Below, piece by piece: positions 23,110 to 31,737 of a stretch of DNA of 45,806 nucleotides; position 1 is the first letter of the stretch, and every line of letters begins with the position of its first letter. Origin of the DNA: an uncultured Eubacterium sp. (lineage in GTDB: Bacteria > Bacillota_A > Clostridia > Lachnospirales > Lachnospiraceae); contig CAQBGY010000001.1 of NCBI GenBank assembly GCA_948759685.1, positions 1 to 45,806 of the forward strand, in the 5' to 3' direction. The notes under the pieces are model-generated. The model made no database searches, was not told where the DNA came from, and saw only the letters and a list, made by a program, of their open reading frames with translations. A program made the position numbers and the translations under genes.

Positions 23110-25307
23110 ACCTGGGATTTACCATCACTATATATACGGTTTTTAGCCTCTTGTTGTCGATCACTTCCAAATGCTTTAGTTGGGCGTAAATATCCGATAA
23201 CTCGTGTATATTGAGTAATATTATGGCTATCACAACAAGGGCAAGTATTAATGGGTCTTTTTATGATTTTGCCACAATCTTCACATTTGCTGTTTGGTAT
23301 ATTAAAAGTAAAGTAATTGGTTCCATTGGCTATGGCGAAATCAATTAATTTCAGATACTGCTCTTTTGATAAATGATCTTCCAAATTAATGTGAGCTGCC
23401 GAGCCTCCATCAGTGTACTGATAGGTTTGATGCCCGTGTAATATAAATTTATCTAGTATAGAAGTGTCATCATGGGCATTATAAAAATATGAGTTATATA
23501 GATTCTCATCTTCTGGAACAACATATCCATCTTCTTTATCCCATTTATAATTCTTTCCTCCCAGTCCTTCTGCTGGCACAACTTCTGAATTAAACAAGAA
23601 AGGTCGTTTCTTGTCATGGATAGAATGCAGTTTATTTTGTTCTTTAATAGTGCCCAAAATGAGTTGAAGGAACTCAATATATTCTGGGTTATTACACACC
23701 TTCATTCCCAAGAATCTAGCGGCTTCGTTCAACCCATTGATGCCTATGGTGCTGTATAATTTACTGATATGAATATAACCGCCATTTGAAGCGGCAAACA
23801 TTCCCTTGTCTTCGAGGTCGTATAACATTGTCTTGAAAGCAATATGATACTTATAGACTCTTTCCAAAATCCTAGTTACATAGTTCTTTAAATCATTTTC
23901 AATTGCTGTTACACGTAAGGGATTGCTTGTAAGTTTCTTGCCCTTAATTAAAGGTGTGCCATTTAATGTGTGGGTCAATGCCCAATCTTGAACGATTCTG
24001 TTGATATTTAAAGTAATCACATTACAACTACCTGTCATAACACCGGTCAAGCCAGAAGTGGGGCTAAAGGTATTTTCTGCCAATTCATTTCTAAGCCTAC
24101 AGCATGATGCAAGGCTGTCTGCACTATCGGAAATATAAGTAAAGAACGAGTGTCCTTCCGCATACATTTCGGCACAAAGTTGTTTGTAATTTAGGTCGAT
24201 TATATCATCGCCATTGTGGACCATCGCAAAAGTTTCTACCGGAAAGGTTAATACTTGCTTTAAACGTATTTGATTAAACCATTTCATAAACATACGTTGC
24301 AATGTATCAATAGCTATCCATTCAGGTTTACTTCCATCCGGATAACAAAATTCTCCAAAAAGCGATGTGAAATATGTATGGTCATAATAAGAAATATTTG
24401 TAAATGGGCTTTGATAGCTACGATTTCCAGCAGGTTGGTTAACACCCCACACAAACTGTTTGAACGCTTTCAGGATATTATCACGTACTGTTCTTTTAAT
24501 TAAGCAATGTGGTGAGGAAGCCTCGCAATCCAGTTTTTTATACCATTTATCTCCAAACTCTTTAACTACATAATAATTTAATGCAATGAAATATTCACTT
24601 ACGGCTACCGCTCCTTTACATTGGGAAGAAAGTAAGAATATCAAGTTGGTTATTTGCCCACTAAACGACTGTAAATCGTTAGGCTCTGAAGGAGTAACAC
24701 CATCAATATTGCCTACACCTTCTGTTAGTAATGGATACAAACTAACTGCCATACAATATTGTTTTAATACTGGCGTAGATGCTTCATCATGTGTATAAAT
24801 AATATGATTATCAAGATCTGTTTCGTATTGCTTTGCCACTTCTGGAAAGAGGACGTTCAACTCATCTTTCATACGTTGGCGTTGGATAATTCGATTAGTA
24901 GTTTTATAGACTTCACCTTCCAAGTTAGCTACATTTTTCATAGTTACATTAGCGTTCCCATCGGTTTCTGATGAAGAAGCTGCATTGTCTGTTGATTGAC
25001 TATATTGATTCATATAATCAATACGTTCTTTGACAAAACGCGTACTTTTACGTTGTTCACGATATAGAATAAAAGTTTTGGCTATATCATAATATCCAAA
25101 TTGCATCAATGCGTGTTCTACATAATCTTGGATGGTTTCTACAGATACGGGAGCATTAGTGTAGGCAAGGCTAATTAATTTATCAACCGATTCTACAATT
25201 GCTGGATCGTATTCAACTTGTTTGCTATCAAAGGCTTTTTTTATCGCATTTCCTATTTTTTCTAGGTCAAAATCTACAATTTGACCTGTTCTTTTTTGCA
25301 CTTTCAT
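23106..25307 (-). CDS. nrdD: Class III anaerobic ribonucleoside-triphosphate reductase
   Basis: 733 residues. An ATP-cone lies at residues 1-90 (MKVQKRTGQIVDFDLEKIGN...TFILYREQR). The barrel carries TPSEPNDLQS, FTNISYYDHT and SCCRLRNEL. The C-terminal zinc site is CEDCGKII...CPCC and the glycyl-radical loop is RVIGYLRPTKAFGSDRQQEA, in which the Gly of GYL should carry the radical. It reduces NTPs to dNTPs without oxygen, consistent with a strict anaerobe host. Starts 2 bases after the ThyX-like gene and overlaps nrdG. Confidence 0.94.
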   Translation of the reverse strand: MKVQKRTGQIVDFDLEKIGNAIKKAFDSKQVEYDPAIVESVDKLISLAYTNAPVSVETIQDYVEHALMQFGYYDIAKTFILYREQRKSTRFVKERIDYMNQYSQSTDNAASSSETDGNANVTMKNVANLEGEVYKTTNRIIQRQRMKDELNVLFPEVAKQYETDLDNHIIYTHDEASTPVLKQYCMAVSLYPLLTEGVGNIDGVTPSEPNDLQSFSGQITNLIFLLSSQCKGAVAVSEYFIALNYYVVKEFGDKWYKKLDCEASSPHCLIKRTVRDNILKAFKQFVWGVNQPAGNRSYQSPFTNISYYDHTYFTSLFGEFCYPDGSKPEWIAIDTLQRMFMKWFNQIRLKQVLTFPVETFAMVHNGDDIIDLNYKQLCAEMYAEGHSFFTYISDSADSLASCCRLRNELAENTFSPTSGLTGVMTGSCNVITLNINRIVQDWALTHTLNGTPLIKGKKLTSNPLRVTAIENDLKNYVTRILERVYKYHIAFKTMLYDLEDKGMFAASNGGYIHISKLYSTIGINGLNEAARFLGMKVCNNPEYIEFLQLILGTIKEQNKLHSIHDKKRPFLFNSEVVPAEGLGGKNYKWDKEDGYVVPEDENLYNSYFYNAHDDTSILDKFILHGHQTYQYTDGGSAAHINLEDHLSKEQYLKLIDFAIANGTNYFTFNIPNSKCEDCGKIIKRPINTCPCCDSHNITQYTRVIGYLRPTKAFGSDRQQEAKNRIYSDGKSQV

Positions 25308-25309
25308 AA

Positions 25310-25873
25310 TTATTCAGTTTTTCTATATTTTTCAACAGCTTCATGGAATTGATGAGTATTGGCATATCCGCAACATTTAAGTTCTGGACAAAAACCTCGA
25401 TAAACACATGTTGGCACACACTTACTAACAAGGACCGGATCTATCTTTTTCAGTTCTTGCAACATTGTTGTCCATGCTTCTCTAGTTTCTTTTGAAGCAC
25501 AATTACATAAACGTACTCGTGAAATAGCCATTATTTCTTGTGCATTTGCAGTCATATCCATTTCATTCAGTTCTCCTTGCAAATGTTCTCCTCTAGGAAT
25601 TTGTGAACCGGTACGGTCCGGTCGTTGAGTATGGATAAACTTTTCACATCCTATATGATGACGAACGAAATGCACTGTTACCCATTGAGGTATTTGTTCC
25701 CATGTCCATTCATATTCTACCAAACGAATGGGAGAATGTTCTGCCAATAACATTTTTGCTTTCCATGAGTCTGAAGGTTCTTTTTTTAATGCTGACTTTC
25801 CTACGGTTCTGCGTGCTGCATTTAAAGCACGGCTCCAAGAAGTAACCGCATTTAGTCTAGTTACTTTAATCAT
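25310..25873 (-). CDS. ThyX-like (flavin-dependent thymidylate synthase family) protein
   Basis: 187 residues. The C-terminal half has the ThyX layout: RVRLCNCASKETREAW, LKKIDPVLVSKCVPTC and YRGFCPE. The N-terminal half has HSPIRLVEYEW and WVTVHFVRHHIGCEKF. The ThyX signature RHR-x-x-S-x-N-E-x-S-x-R is not intact: the site reads RHHIGCEKFIHTQRPDR, so several flavin/dUMP contacts differ. It may be a divergent thymidylate synthase or modify a different pyrimidine. Context with NrdD/NrdG favours nucleotide metabolism. Confidence 0.6.
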   Translation of the reverse strand: MIKVTRLNAVTSWSRALNAARRTVGKSALKKEPSDSWKAKMLLAEHSPIRLVEYEWTWEQIPQWVTVHFVRHHIGCEKFIHTQRPDRTGSQIPRGEHLQGELNEMDMTANAQEIMAISRVRLCNCASKETREAWTTMLQELKKIDPVLVSKCVPTCVYRGFCPELKCCGYANTHQFHEAVEKYRKTE

Positions 25874-25881
25874 ATTTTCCT

Positions 25882-26238
25882 CTATGTTAAACTTGAAATA
25901 ATAGATTCTACAGTCCGTATTAGACTGGATTCATCACTTGTGAATTTAAACCATTCTGTATGTCCGTTTTTGTAGAAAGGATGAGAAACCTTTAACTTAG
26001 CAAAACTGTTGAGTATATAATACTCACAATAACCACACTTCTCCCAAACTTTTATAATTTTAATTGTTCGTTGATCAGTGTGGCTATTATAATACAGCTT
26101 ACTAATACGATTTTTTACATCCTCGCTTGTTGCTCCAATTTTATATAATCCAGTTGCTTCGCATTTTAATAGGTACAGTTTTTTAGGAGCTGGAGTAGGA
26201 CATGGTAAAGGCTTGAAAAAGCGCGATACCTTGTGCAT
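25882..26238 (-). CDS. GIY-YIG-like (T5orf172/Mug113-type) small protein
   Basis: 118 residues. KKLYLLKCEATGLYKIGATS followed by EDVKNRISKL is the 'Y-x-hydrophobic...G-x-x-KIG-x-T' core of the T5orf172 branch of the GIY-YIG superfamily. CGYCEYYILNSFAKLKVSHP and EWFKF complete the domain. The GIY-YIG residues are replaced by YLL...YKIG, so nuclease activity is uncertain. It is the first gene of the left-hand transcript after a terminator and a possible promoter. Confidence 0.65.
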   Translation of the reverse strand: MHKVSRFFKPLPCPTPAPKKLYLLKCEATGLYKIGATSEDVKNRISKLYYNSHTDQRTIKIIKVWEKCGYCEYYILNSFAKLKVSHPFYKNGHTEWFKFTSDESSLIRTVESIISSLT

Positions 26239-26291
26239 GAATTTACTGTGTTAAAAGTCAATATAAAAGATCGTGTGTATCAATTGTGATG

Positions 26292-26322
26292 CGAAATTAC
26301 TAATTATTTTCTTATTTACAAG
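26292..26322 (-). promoter_or_regulatory. Possible Bacteroides-type promoter
   Basis: On the minus strand CTTG (26322-26319), 19 bases, then TAATTTCG (26299-26292). Each element differs by one base from the TTTG / TAnnTTTG consensus but the spacing is right. It sits between the terminator at 26335-26383 and the first gene at 26238, where a promoter is needed to start the nucleotide-metabolism transcript. Only a candidate. Confidence 0.4.
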
Positions 26323-26334
26323 ATTATAGATATA

Positions 26335-26383
26335 AAAAAGTATCTAATTTGACTTGTTTAAATTATCAAATTAGATACTTTTT
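26335..26383 (-). terminator. Strong stem-loop terminator at the end of the tail block
   Basis: A perfect 18-bp inverted repeat (AAAAAGTATCTAATTTGA and its complement) with a 13-base loop. On the minus strand the stem runs into TTTTTTATA, an intrinsic-terminator tail. The right arm is also flanked by A/T runs, so it could work both ways. The upstream arm contains the stop codon of the 26366 gene. It separates the structural transcript from the early/middle genes. Confidence 0.75.
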
Positions 26384-26740
26384 AAATCTTAGATGTATGT
26401 AATATAATTCCTTATTTGCGTTTGTATGAATACTATATGGAGGTCTTAAACCATACTTTTTATAATCCATTAAGCATCTCCAGAACTTAGCCTTTTTGAA
26501 GAATATGTCATCTGAAGCATAACTTATTGCTTCAATCAGTTCTGGAGATGGTGCATGAATTTTTAGGAAGTCAGATACTTCCATTAATAGTTTATATTCT
26601 ATAGGAACTTCATGTTTCATCAGAAATCCGATCCGTGTCTGGTCGAAGTTTTTCAGGCTGTGTCCCTTTGGTCTTCCGGGCTTTTTTTTGCGGCGTTTTG
26701 GTTTCTTTCTGCTGTTCGGAAACGTTTTCATTATGTTCAT
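26366..26740 (-). CDS. Small basic protein, unknown, overlapping the next frame
   Basis: 124 residues, ATG at 26740. Strongly basic N-terminus (SRKKPKRRKKKPGRPKGHS, AT-hook-like GRPKG), then a helical body (LLMEVSDFLKIHAPSPELIE, FWRCLMDYKKYGLRPPY). The first 44 codons overlap the 26610-26813 frame. Ends in the terminator stem. The well-formed C-terminal domain suggests it is real. An AT-hook-like tract hints at DNA or RNA binding, nothing more. Confidence 0.6.
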   Translation of the reverse strand: MNIMKTFPNSRKKPKRRKKKPGRPKGHSLKNFDQTRIGFLMKHEVPIEYKLLMEVSDFLKIHAPSPELIEAISYASDDIFFKKAKFWRCLMDYKKYGLRPPYSIHTNANKELYYIHLRFKKYLI

Positions 26741-26813
26741 TTTTTTGAGACGATGTTGACCGAGAACTTAAACGTTGACTCTCAATATCAACGCTAACAT
26801 TAATAATCTTCAT
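26610..26813 (-). CDS. Short hydrophilic protein or N-terminal part of a frameshift product
   Basis: 67 residues, ATG at 26813, 3 bases after the fibre gene's stop, a natural operon position. Polar and low complexity (SRSTSSQKNEHNENVSEQQK, KETKTPQKKARKTKG). It overlaps the next gene by 131 bases in a different frame. An eight-A run in the overlap (complement of the T8 run near 26686-26693) could allow slippage joining the two frames. Expression as a separate protein is uncertain. Confidence 0.45.
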   Translation of the reverse strand: MKIINVSVDIESQRLSSRSTSSQKNEHNENVSEQQKETKTPQKKARKTKGTQPEKLRPDTDRISDET

Positions 26814-26816
26814 AAT

Positions 26817-28316
26817 TTAAATAATATATGTCATTAAAAATCCGATGTATTCTGAACATCCATTATTACAATAATCAACTACACAATTACGTTGTCCGCC
26901 TTGTATTGTACAATGCCAATTTCCACGTCCTTTATTATGGGAATAACCTATTTTATATTTAGGAGGATCAATGGTGTTTGGTAATGTGAATATGGTACCA
27001 CTGTGATGGGTATGTAATTCTCCTTGAATGGACACTACTTTTCCAACTTGACGGACATACAGTTTTGTTGTAATACCACAGTTCTGAACATTGATTGCAA
27101 TCCATCCACTATCTTTGGGATATTCTATAGTTCTAGCTATAACATCAATTCCACCAACGAATAGTTTTCCTGTTACATATACATCATTGTTGAGAACCAA
27201 GTTTCCAATGTTATTTTTGATATATAAATCTTTATTAGAGATATTGGAATACCCCATATAACCGATTTGTTCTGAATTTTTGTCTTCCCAATTTAAACAG
27301 GTTATCAATTGATTGTCTGTCTTAGGAAGAGAGGCATTCTTTAAACTTAGGAGCGAAGAATCCGCATGGGATATTTTTACTGGTCCATAAAAAATACTAG
27401 CTTTAGATTTTCCTATGATTTCTAGTATAACAGTATTTTTTCCATCACCAATTTTGGTGTCCCGATAATAGGAGTCTCCTTCATTGTACCCTAACATATT
27501 GATATTTATACTACCGGTATCAGCTGCAACGCCTGTATTATATATATGATTACTAGCTACAACAATATTTCCTGCCTTAATAGAATTTAAAGACATTGTG
27601 ACTTTTAGCGTCATACCATTGGAGTCAAGCGAAGCTAATAAAGTATCTCCAATATAAAATTGAATAGCTCCGTCCTCTGTTATAGTTACTTTGTAAACAG
27701 GCTTTCCATTTAATTGGGATTGAATACTTAATGCTCCAGAGGCATTATAGGTGATGCTAGCTTTAGCTGTTCCTGATGTTAAATTAATCCCCTTTTGGGC
27801 TGTAAGGTCTTTATTTGCCGTTACTGTTCCATCAATAACAATATCCTTCTGTACAGTCTGAACTGAATTAGGGGAATCTATCATTAAAGCATATTTACCA
27901 AATAACGCTTCTTTAAGTCGAAGTGCTGTACCATCTGATGTAATACTGATAAATTGGGGTGGTGCTTCAGTTAGTACATCATTGGCTATTGGTACACTGG
28001 ATGATACAGCACATCCGTATATATTTCGTCCAATTTTATCTCCGGAATCAGCATAAGACACACGTTCAACCGAGTTGTTCTCATACAAATACATAGGCCA
28101 TTTAGAGACTCCAGATGTTCCTGCGCAATAACGTATTTTACCATTGATATAGACATATCCAGCACTAATACTTGTACCTGATACTTGACATCCGCTGATA
28201 ATAAAGTTATCACACTCATCAAATATACTTGTAAAAGCTAATGCAAGATTCTGTAAATTCATAATATCATCAATGTAGGTGTAACGCCCACCTGTTTGTG
28301 AAGTAAACTCTTTCAT
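26817..28316 (-). CDS. Tail fibre / host-contact protein
   Basis: 499 residues. The N-terminal attachment-type region is MKEFTSQTGGRYTYIDDIMN with LALAFTSIFDECDNFII. Repetitive beta-rich sequence follows (IVIDGTVTANKDLTAQKGIN, SLKNASLPKTDNQL, LYIKNNIGNLVLNNDVYVTG), typical of trimeric fibres. The C-terminus is Cys-, His- and Gly-rich (HTHHSGTIFTLPN, GGQRNCVVDYCNNGCSEY). Last large gene of the tail block and directly downstream of baseplate genes, as expected for a distal fibre. No enzymatic motif seen. Confidence 0.75.
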   Translation of the reverse strand: MKEFTSQTGGRYTYIDDIMNLQNLALAFTSIFDECDNFIISGCQVSGTSISAGYVYINGKIRYCAGTSGVSKWPMYLYENNSVERVSYADSGDKIGRNIYGCAVSSSVPIANDVLTEAPPQFISITSDGTALRLKEALFGKYALMIDSPNSVQTVQKDIVIDGTVTANKDLTAQKGINLTSGTAKASITYNASGALSIQSQLNGKPVYKVTITEDGAIQFYIGDTLLASLDSNGMTLKVTMSLNSIKAGNIVVASNHIYNTGVAADTGSININMLGYNEGDSYYRDTKIGDGKNTVILEIIGKSKASIFYGPVKISHADSSLLSLKNASLPKTDNQLITCLNWEDKNSEQIGYMGYSNISNKDLYIKNNIGNLVLNNDVYVTGKLFVGGIDVIARTIEYPKDSGWIAINVQNCGITTKLYVRQVGKVVSIQGELHTHHSGTIFTLPNTIDPPKYKIGYSHNKGRGNWHCTIQGGQRNCVVDYCNNGCSEYIGFLMTYII

Positions 28317-28853
28317 TTAAGCGTATGTAACTTTAAATTTTTTTCCTGCAATACGATAACGATCTACATAATAAGTAATCATAGCTGTAAGTTCCTCTTG
28401 TGAGATTGTCTTGGTATTAATTGCAGGACAACTTACTACAAAACTTACATCACTTGTTGGCATCTTTTCATCTTTCCAACGCAATGGAGTGGTTGGGTGT
28501 CCGCTAACTTCGATTTCGCCTTCGTTATACAAAGGAAATTCGCATATATTTTTATTAGCATCTTCCCAATATATTGGTACTCCATTTATAGCACCATCTG
28601 AAATGACAATATGTTCAGAGGTGTCTAAAAAATACTTCCTAAATTTATGATTTAAAAAATATTCCATCATAATAACCTGGGAGGTCATTGCGGCTTCTAT
28701 TCGTTTTTCGTCAGCCCATTCTTTCCATTTTATATTCAAAGAGTTCAACGGTTGTAAAATGGCTTGAAGAAATAATATCAGTTTTCGTCCTCCAAGATAA
28801 TGAGGAACTAACTGATTTACTAAACGGTCAGTATTAATACGATAACTTCTCAT
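28317..28853 (-). CDS. Baseplate-associated protein, unknown
   Basis: 178 residues, overlapping the baseplate J-like gene by 4 bases and ending 1 base before the fibre gene. N-terminal helices (VNQLVPHYLGGRKLILFLQA) are followed by beta-rich sequence. CPAINTKTISQEELTAMITY and VDRYRIAGKKFKV at the end look like a phage baseplate closing domain. By position it could be the I-like (gp7/gpI) partner of the J-like protein. No firm family. Confidence 0.6.
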   Translation of the reverse strand: MRSYRINTDRLVNQLVPHYLGGRKLILFLQAILQPLNSLNIKWKEWADEKRIEAAMTSQVIMMEYFLNHKFRKYFLDTSEHIVISDGAINGVPIYWEDANKNICEFPLYNEGEIEVSGHPTTPLRWKDEKMPTSDVSFVVSCPAINTKTISQEELTAMITYYVDRYRIAGKKFKVTYA

Positions 28854-29737
28854 TCTGTTTCTAGTTTTATAACAATTGCCTCACGAAAGGTGGGAAGTTC
28901 GCTTTCTGCATCTTGCTGTGTGCTTTGTTTTGCATAACCGCTAGCCAAATAGCACTTCCGTTCAATTTTTGTTAATGGTCCGAGTTCATTATTGTCATTG
29001 TATTGAGCGATAAATATTCCTTGTTCTACACTAGCTTCATGATCAATATGAACATCTGTAACATGCTCTACTTTTTGAATGGCATCTATAATTTTTTGTG
29101 AGTAGATAAGAGAATCAAATTTCATATTTACAATAAAGTCAATAAGTGCCGTATCAATATTATCGTAAAGTTCCTCTTTCGTAATGGCTCCATCATAATA
29201 CACGGTGACTCTGGGAACAAGCACATCGCCTCTACGACTAACTACATTACACTTAACACCTGCAAATTTAATCTGATTGAGATATGCACGTGCTGCAATT
29301 AGTTCTTCATCGGACAATTGGGATAAGGAACTTCCCTCTCCTGTAGCAACTTTTAATATCAAAATATTATCTTTGAATTCTTCATTATAATATTCTTGAT
29401 AAGATACATGTGTAATTAATCTTTTTGTTGTATCTTCAGTTGCATAATGAAATGCTGTACCTTCATCATTGATAATTAGATCATCTCCATATTGCCATTT
29501 CAACATGGCATTTGCGTAATATGCTGAAGTCCCATTAATTCGTTGGGTAAAGGTTTTAGCAATATCTGTGGTAAAAACGTCTAACAATGTTTCAAATGAG
29601 TAAATTGCAGCAGCTGTTACCCATGTGAAAGCATTGATTATTGACATCTTTGAGTCATTTGTAAGCTCTGTAAGTTCCAGGTATTTGCTTCTGGTCTCCA
29701 CGGCTTCATTGTATATTTCTGTTAATGTACGGCTCAT
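28850..29737 (-). CDS. Baseplate wedge protein, gpJ/gp6-like
   Basis: 295 residues. The pattern of MSRTLTEIYNEAVETRSKYL, an early helix AAIYSFETLLDVFTTDI, then DEELIAARAYLNQIKFAGVK (loss/gain-of-order region), RVTVYYDGAITKEELYDNID and TALIDFIVNMKFDSLIYSQK with VEHVTDVHIDH matches gpJ-type baseplate wedges. They build the ring that triggers sheath contraction in contractile-tail phages, so a myovirus-type baseplate is suggested. Overlaps both neighbours by 4 bases. Confidence 0.7.
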   Translation of the reverse strand: MSRTLTEIYNEAVETRSKYLELTELTNDSKMSIINAFTWVTAAAIYSFETLLDVFTTDIAKTFTQRINGTSAYYANAMLKWQYGDDLIINDEGTAFHYATEDTTKRLITHVSYQEYYNEEFKDNILILKVATGEGSSLSQLSDEELIAARAYLNQIKFAGVKCNVVSRRGDVLVPRVTVYYDGAITKEELYDNIDTALIDFIVNMKFDSLIYSQKIIDAIQKVEHVTDVHIDHEASVEQGIFIAQYNDNNELGPLTKIERKCYLASGYAKQSTQQDAESELPTFREAIVIKLETE

Positions 29738-30672
29738 GCTATATCTGAATTTTCATATTGATAAATCGTTCCGTTTATATCAAAGCTCCATGCACCTGCT
29801 TCATTCCATGCAGTTTCATGGGTAATCACGTATATCGCTTCCATACCAGTTGTAATAACATAATTGCCATTACTATCTTTAAGCGGCTCCTTATATGTTC
29901 CAGAGGGTTGTATATCTAATATAACTTTACAATTCCTCCGTTGATTATTATGCTTTGCAATATAGATTAAATAGTCATTGATAACTTCGTCTTCTGTATA
30001 ATTGATATTTCTTAACTCCAAATTAGATAAATTCATATCCTGAATGGGAGCAAGGCTGGATAAACTCATGTCAGCCAGTTTCACCAAATATGTACCTTTA
30101 CATAAAAATAGTCCTTGTAGAGAGAGATTGTTCTTCTCCGAAATTATCTCGTCTACCACCAGTGGCATAGTTGGCATCATTAAGCCATTGATAGGAGACA
30201 AATCCCAGGTTTTTAAATTGAAATCACCATACAATTTAATTGATCTTTCATTGGTATAATTATCGAAAAAATGCACATATTTCTGTAGAGTGGGGGATAG
30301 CGTTATAGTTTCCAGATCACTGTTGTCTCCCCAATCAACAATAAGACTTCCATCTCCTGCCATTTGTAATGCAATAGATGCTTCTTCCGGAGATATATAC
30401 ACGGCGCATCGTAAGGAAGCTGTTATGTTTTTATAATATACGTGTCGCTCTCCGTTTGCCGGTACGATATGTTCTGCTTGTAACGTATTTACAATACTGT
30501 CATATATAATAAATTCTTCATCCCAATATATTTCTTCACCTTCTTTTAATTGTGAATGGAAGGATAAATCAGGATTGTTGATTAACAAATCGAATATACC
30601 TTCTATAGAACCATGTGTGCTTACTGCAACATCAAATATGTTCTGATTTCGTTTTACTTTATACACCTGCAT
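29734..30672 (-). CDS. LysM-like N-terminal baseplate protein
   Basis: 312 residues. The first ~50 residues (MQVYKVKRNQNIFDVAVSTH, GIFDLLINNPDLSF, LKEGEEIYWDEEFIIYD) have the V-x-x-N-Q-N-I-x-D-V-A...N-P pattern of a LysM-like peptidoglycan-binding module, as in gpX/gp53-type baseplate parts. The middle contains WGDNSDLETITL and a run of LSLQGLFLCKGTYLVKLADM and SNLELRNINY that looks leucine-rich. Placed between two baseplate genes. Specific role unknown. Confidence 0.6.
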   Translation of the reverse strand: MQVYKVKRNQNIFDVAVSTHGSIEGIFDLLINNPDLSFHSQLKEGEEIYWDEEFIIYDSIVNTLQAEHIVPANGERHVYYKNITASLRCAVYISPEEASIALQMAGDGSLIVDWGDNSDLETITLSPTLQKYVHFFDNYTNERSIKLYGDFNLKTWDLSPINGLMMPTMPLVVDEIISEKNNLSLQGLFLCKGTYLVKLADMSLSSLAPIQDMNLSNLELRNINYTEDEVINDYLIYIAKHNNQRRNCKVILDIQPSGTYKEPLKDSNGNYVITTGMEAIYVITHETAWNEAGAWSFDINGTIYQYENSDIA

Positions 30673-31339
30673 CTGCTTCTGAAAAATCTAAGTCTAATTC
30701 CAGATCTCCTGAATAGGAATTAAAAGCGGCATTAATAATCTCCACTTTATCATCTTTGAATTCAGTTTGTAACTTTTCTGCTAATCCTGAATGACTAAGG
30801 TTGGCATGAAGATATTTAATTAAACCCACACCTGAAGTCGGATACCTATAATTATTGGACGGAACACATTGTAACAATAAATTTCGGTTTTGAATATTTG
30901 CATTTATATTTACCATATCAGATATAGTGTCAGCCCACAAATATGCTATTCCTTCATTTAATTGTATAAGGTAGTAATTGGGGCTAATCATAATTAATTG
31001 TGAGGCATGTAAAATTCTATCATGCGATCCATACAGTCTAGTATGTACTTCAAACCATTCAGAATTATTGGTTGGGTTTATAATTATACGTATATTATCA
31101 CCGCCATAATCTCTACCAATGCGTATTTTTATTGGTTTATAAACGGGAGTATAAGGTATTTCTATCTTTACTCCAATTGTGTACAACTGTTTTATATCAA
31201 AACTAGAAGGGACAGTAATTTGTGCTGTAAGAAATAAATCGCTTTCCTCAATCCATTTAAATGGATATATATTTAAGGTACTACGGTTTCTTAGCACAAT
31301 ATCTCCAATTCTTGTATTTATCTGAATATCTTTACGCAT
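30659..31339 (-). CDS. Baseplate/tail protein, unknown (gp25-like position)
   Basis: 226 residues. Beta-rich first half (MRKDIQINTRIGDIVLRNRS, IRIGRDYGGDNIRIII) and a C-terminal domain GVGLIKYLHANLSHSGLAEK followed by LQTEFKDDKVEIINAAF and LELDLDFSEAD, which resembles the gp25/lysozyme-like baseplate domain ending (Y-x-x-G...L-Q-x-E...D...V). Overlaps both neighbours. The family hint is weak. Confidence 0.55.
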   Translation of the reverse strand: MRKDIQINTRIGDIVLRNRSTLNIYPFKWIEESDLFLTAQITVPSSFDIKQLYTIGVKIEIPYTPVYKPIKIRIGRDYGGDNIRIIINPTNNSEWFEVHTRLYGSHDRILHASQLIMISPNYYLIQLNEGIAYLWADTISDMVNINANIQNRNLLLQCVPSNNYRYPTSGVGLIKYLHANLSHSGLAEKLQTEFKDDKVEIINAAFNSYSGDLELDLDFSEADAGV

Positions 31340-31733
31340 TGCTTATCTTTTTTTGTAATATGTTTATCTCATCTCTTATTTGTTGGCGAACAGCATGTAA
31401 TTCTTTTATATCATACGGAAGTTTTTCTCCAAGTAAAGAAGCTTCATAACATTTAATTATTTGATAATCGCTTTCTTCTAACTTGTGTTTCAGATTTTCC
31501 ACTTGATTATTAATATATTGGTTATTCGCCTTAATATTCCATTTTTGAACAATTCGCTCTTTTATAATATCAAAAGAATTTGTAGCAATTTGTTCTAAGG
31601 TTATTTGAGGAGGTGTTTCAGGTATAAATTCAAGAAATCCCTTTTGTTTTAGTTCTTTATATTTTTCACATTCTTTAGATGTGCAATGTCTCAAATCAAC
31701 TGTACCATCTGGCAAAATTCTAGCTAACTCCAT
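31332..31733 (-). CDS. Tail-fibre-associated small protein
   Basis: 133 residues. The C-terminal part SDYQIIKCYEASLLGEKLPY followed by DIKELHAVRQQIRDEIN is a helical pattern (DYKxxK-x-E...G-E-x-LPYD...R-x-x-IR-x-E-I-N) common in small phage tail and DUF4376-like proteins. Starts 4 bases after the large tail protein gene and overlaps the next by 8 bases. Probably an adaptor or chaperone of fibres. Inferred from context. Confidence 0.6.
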   Translation of the reverse strand: MELARILPDGTVDLRHCTSKECEKYKELKQKGFLEFIPETPPQITLEQIATNSFDIIKERIVQKWNIKANNQYINNQVENLKHKLEESDYQIIKCYEASLLGEKLPYDIKELHAVRQQIRDEINILQKKISNA

Positions 31734-31737
31734 ATTT

